A stretch of DNA of 64,000 nucleotides from Alistipes sp. ZOR0009 (GTDB lineage Bacteria > Bacteroidota > Bacteroidia > Bacteroidales > ZOR0009). Where the stretch lies: contig NZ_JTLD01000119.1 in NCBI RefSeq assembly GCF_000798815.1, forward strand, positions 178,572 to 242,571, in the 5' to 3' direction. Shown here piece by piece: positions 63,142-64,000 of this stretch (position 1 is its first letter; each line of letters starts with the position of its first letter). The notes below the pieces were generated by a model. That model worked only from the letters and a program-made list of their open reading frames with translations, searched no databases and was not told where the DNA came from. The position numbers were made by a program, and so were the translations under genes.

Positions 63142-63690
63142 TTACTGTTGAGGAAATATTCCTGTTTTGGATATGATGTAGTTTATCGTAAGATATGGCA
63201 TCAGGTTATCGTGAGGAGTGCTACCTCCGGAACTTGAAACAGCAACAGTGTCAAGAGGCGAGTCTGGCTCTGTAGTTCCAGCAGGAAGTGTGGCGTATAG
63301 CTTGGCGCTGGTGTATGTTGCACCCTGTGGTACTGATACTGCAAGTATGTTAGTGCCTGTTGGGCTAGCTGTTGTTGCCGTATCTGCGTATGCATTTAAG
63401 GTGTGGTTATGGGGAGGCATATTCGCGATGGTTAGCGTAACGGTATTGGCACCTCCTGTTGACCCGGTAACATAATTCGTAGTGCCCAGCTGTCCATTGC
63501 CAACCACCACCTTTTCTCTTAAATCTGGCAGCGCAAAGGTTGTTCTTCCGTCTCCCCCGTAGGTTATTCCGAGTAGCGTGTAAAGTGCTTCATTACCTTG
63601 TATTGGAAGCGTTGATCCATCGCAAATAAGCCATCCAGAAGGAGCGTAGTTGCCTGCGAACATCTTTATTTCACCTATATAGCAATCCAT
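63142..63690 (-). CDS. Phage tail-collar domain protein (MdpB-like)
   Basis: A 182-aa protein. The N-terminus (IGEIKMFAGNYAPSGWLICD, then LYTLLGITYGGDGRTTFALPDL) is the tail-collar domain of short-tail-fibre proteins and of microcystin-dependent protein MdpB. PPHNHTLNAYAD in the middle and LMPYLTINYIIS at the end are also typical. No other phage gene is near. Such proteins are often found in tandem sets outside prophages; their role is unknown. Confidence 0.88.
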   Translation of the reverse strand: MDCYIGEIKMFAGNYAPSGWLICDGSTLPIQGNEALYTLLGITYGGDGRTTFALPDLREKVVVGNGQLGTTNYVTGSTGGANTVTLTIANMPPHNHTLNAYADTATTASPTGTNILAVSVPQGATYTSAKLYATLPAGTTEPDSPLDTVAVSSSGGSTPHDNLMPYLTINYIISKTGIFPQQ

Positions 63691-63716
63691 TTTCTGTAAT
63701 TTTTAAGTTAAACGAA

Positions 63717-64000
63717 TTAGGGTCTTGGTGGATAGTAGCCTACTGTTGCAATACAGTACACCATGGTAACAAACGGCATTCTATTTTCGTGAGCTTGCCC
63801 ACCACCTTCTGTGCTAATACTCTTGGGATTGAGAATTGTTTTTTTAGAAGCATCAGGGGTGCTGCTGACATAGGAGAGCACATTGCCGGTATTCTTTTTG
63901 GTTTGATTAGGATCAGTAGGGATGGTTTCATTCCCTAAAATGTTGGTTCCAGGGATCGCAGCATCGTAGGAGTCACGAACCATCATGTTGTGGTTATGCG
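63717..64000 (-). CDS. Second tail-collar domain protein, 5' part beyond the window
   Basis: Only the C-terminal ~94 residues are visible; the frame stays open through the right edge, reading HNHNMMVRDSYDAA and ending NRMPFVTMVYCIATVGYYPP. The HNHN motif and the MPF-x-T-x-x-Y-C-I-A ending correspond to the second half of the neighbouring MdpB-like protein. The first Met in the window (63986) is internal, not the start. It lies 26 bases upstream of the first collar gene. Confidence 0.85.
   Translation of the reverse strand, partial: HNHNMMVRDSYDAAIPGTNILGNETIPTDPNQTKKNTGNVLSYVSSTPDASKKTILNPKSISTEGGGQAHENRMPFVTMVYCIATVGYYPPRP

Noticed and set aside
63142..64000. Prophage edge
   Set aside because: Only tail-collar proteins are visible; no other phage gene, integrase or att-like repeat is seen in the window.

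Overview
The window is a chromosomal segment of a Bacteroidota (Bacteroidetes) bacterium. The evidence is lineage-typical families (OmpA with thrombospondin-type-3 repeats, CarboxypepD_reg/DUF5686-like outer-membrane proteins, DUF3098 beside FtsX, lamin-tail proteins with a FlgD/CHU_C-like C-terminus, PAP2 fused to a barrel-like tail) and repeated -7 promoter boxes of the form TAnnTTTG, which fit the Bacteroidetes primary sigma factor. Most genes look housekeeping. I cannot name the genus from the sequence alone.

Layout. 0-7.4 kb: envelope genes (a TraB/DUF5694-like secreted protein, PAP2 phosphatase, CarboxypepD_reg/DUF5686 protein, DUF4348-like lipoprotein, MarC). 7.6-12.2 kb: TetR regulator plus a three-part efflux operon (HlyD/EmrA, EmrB, TolC). 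12.3-13.6 kb: OmpA-like protein. 14.1-23.0 kb: surface-glycan genes (GT4, WecB, YfhO), then ftsX-DUF3098-uppP-truB-queA. 23.1-24.8 kb: a 174-bp inverted duplication, each arm carrying a complete tRNA-Asn gene with promoter and terminator, around one Ntn-hydrolase gene. 24.9-33.8 kb: PfkB kinase, aminopeptidase P, LOG-family enzyme, RibD, PrmC, RecX, tRNA-Ala, TonB, HflX and Asd. 33.9-47.9 kb: a 1081-aa lamin-tail protein, YihY, a metallophosphoesterase, MATE, a dual Fe-S protein, YeiH, an M16 protease and an XRE/DUF2975 pair. 48-53.4 kb: small accessory genes, a 7 x 42-bp tandem repeat and an alpha/beta hydrolase-ECF sigma-membrane protein operon.

53.8-62.1 kb is the most interesting part: a lasso-peptide biosynthetic locus. 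A leftward operon carries an HPr-kinase-like enzyme, a PAPS sulfotransferase, a PqqD-like RRE protein (B1), a transglutaminase-fold leader peptidase (B2), a nucleotidyltransferase and an ABC exporter. Divergent from it are the asparagine-synthetase-like cyclase and, 46 bases after its stop, a 37-codon precursor gene. The predicted precursor has a W-x-x-P leader motif, Thr at -2, and a 14-residue core GTGTNNQEADSSNS. Gly1 and Glu8 are placed for an 8-residue macrolactam, and the core ends in Ser as in the paeninodin class. Kinase, sulfotransferase and nucleotidyltransferase together predict a heavily tailored product. The core has no bulky residue to lock a threaded tail, which is unusual.

The right end (62.2-64 kb) is a leftward operon with two phage-tail-collar (MdpB-like) proteins, the second cut by the window edge, and a formyltransferase-fold protein with the N-H-D triad.
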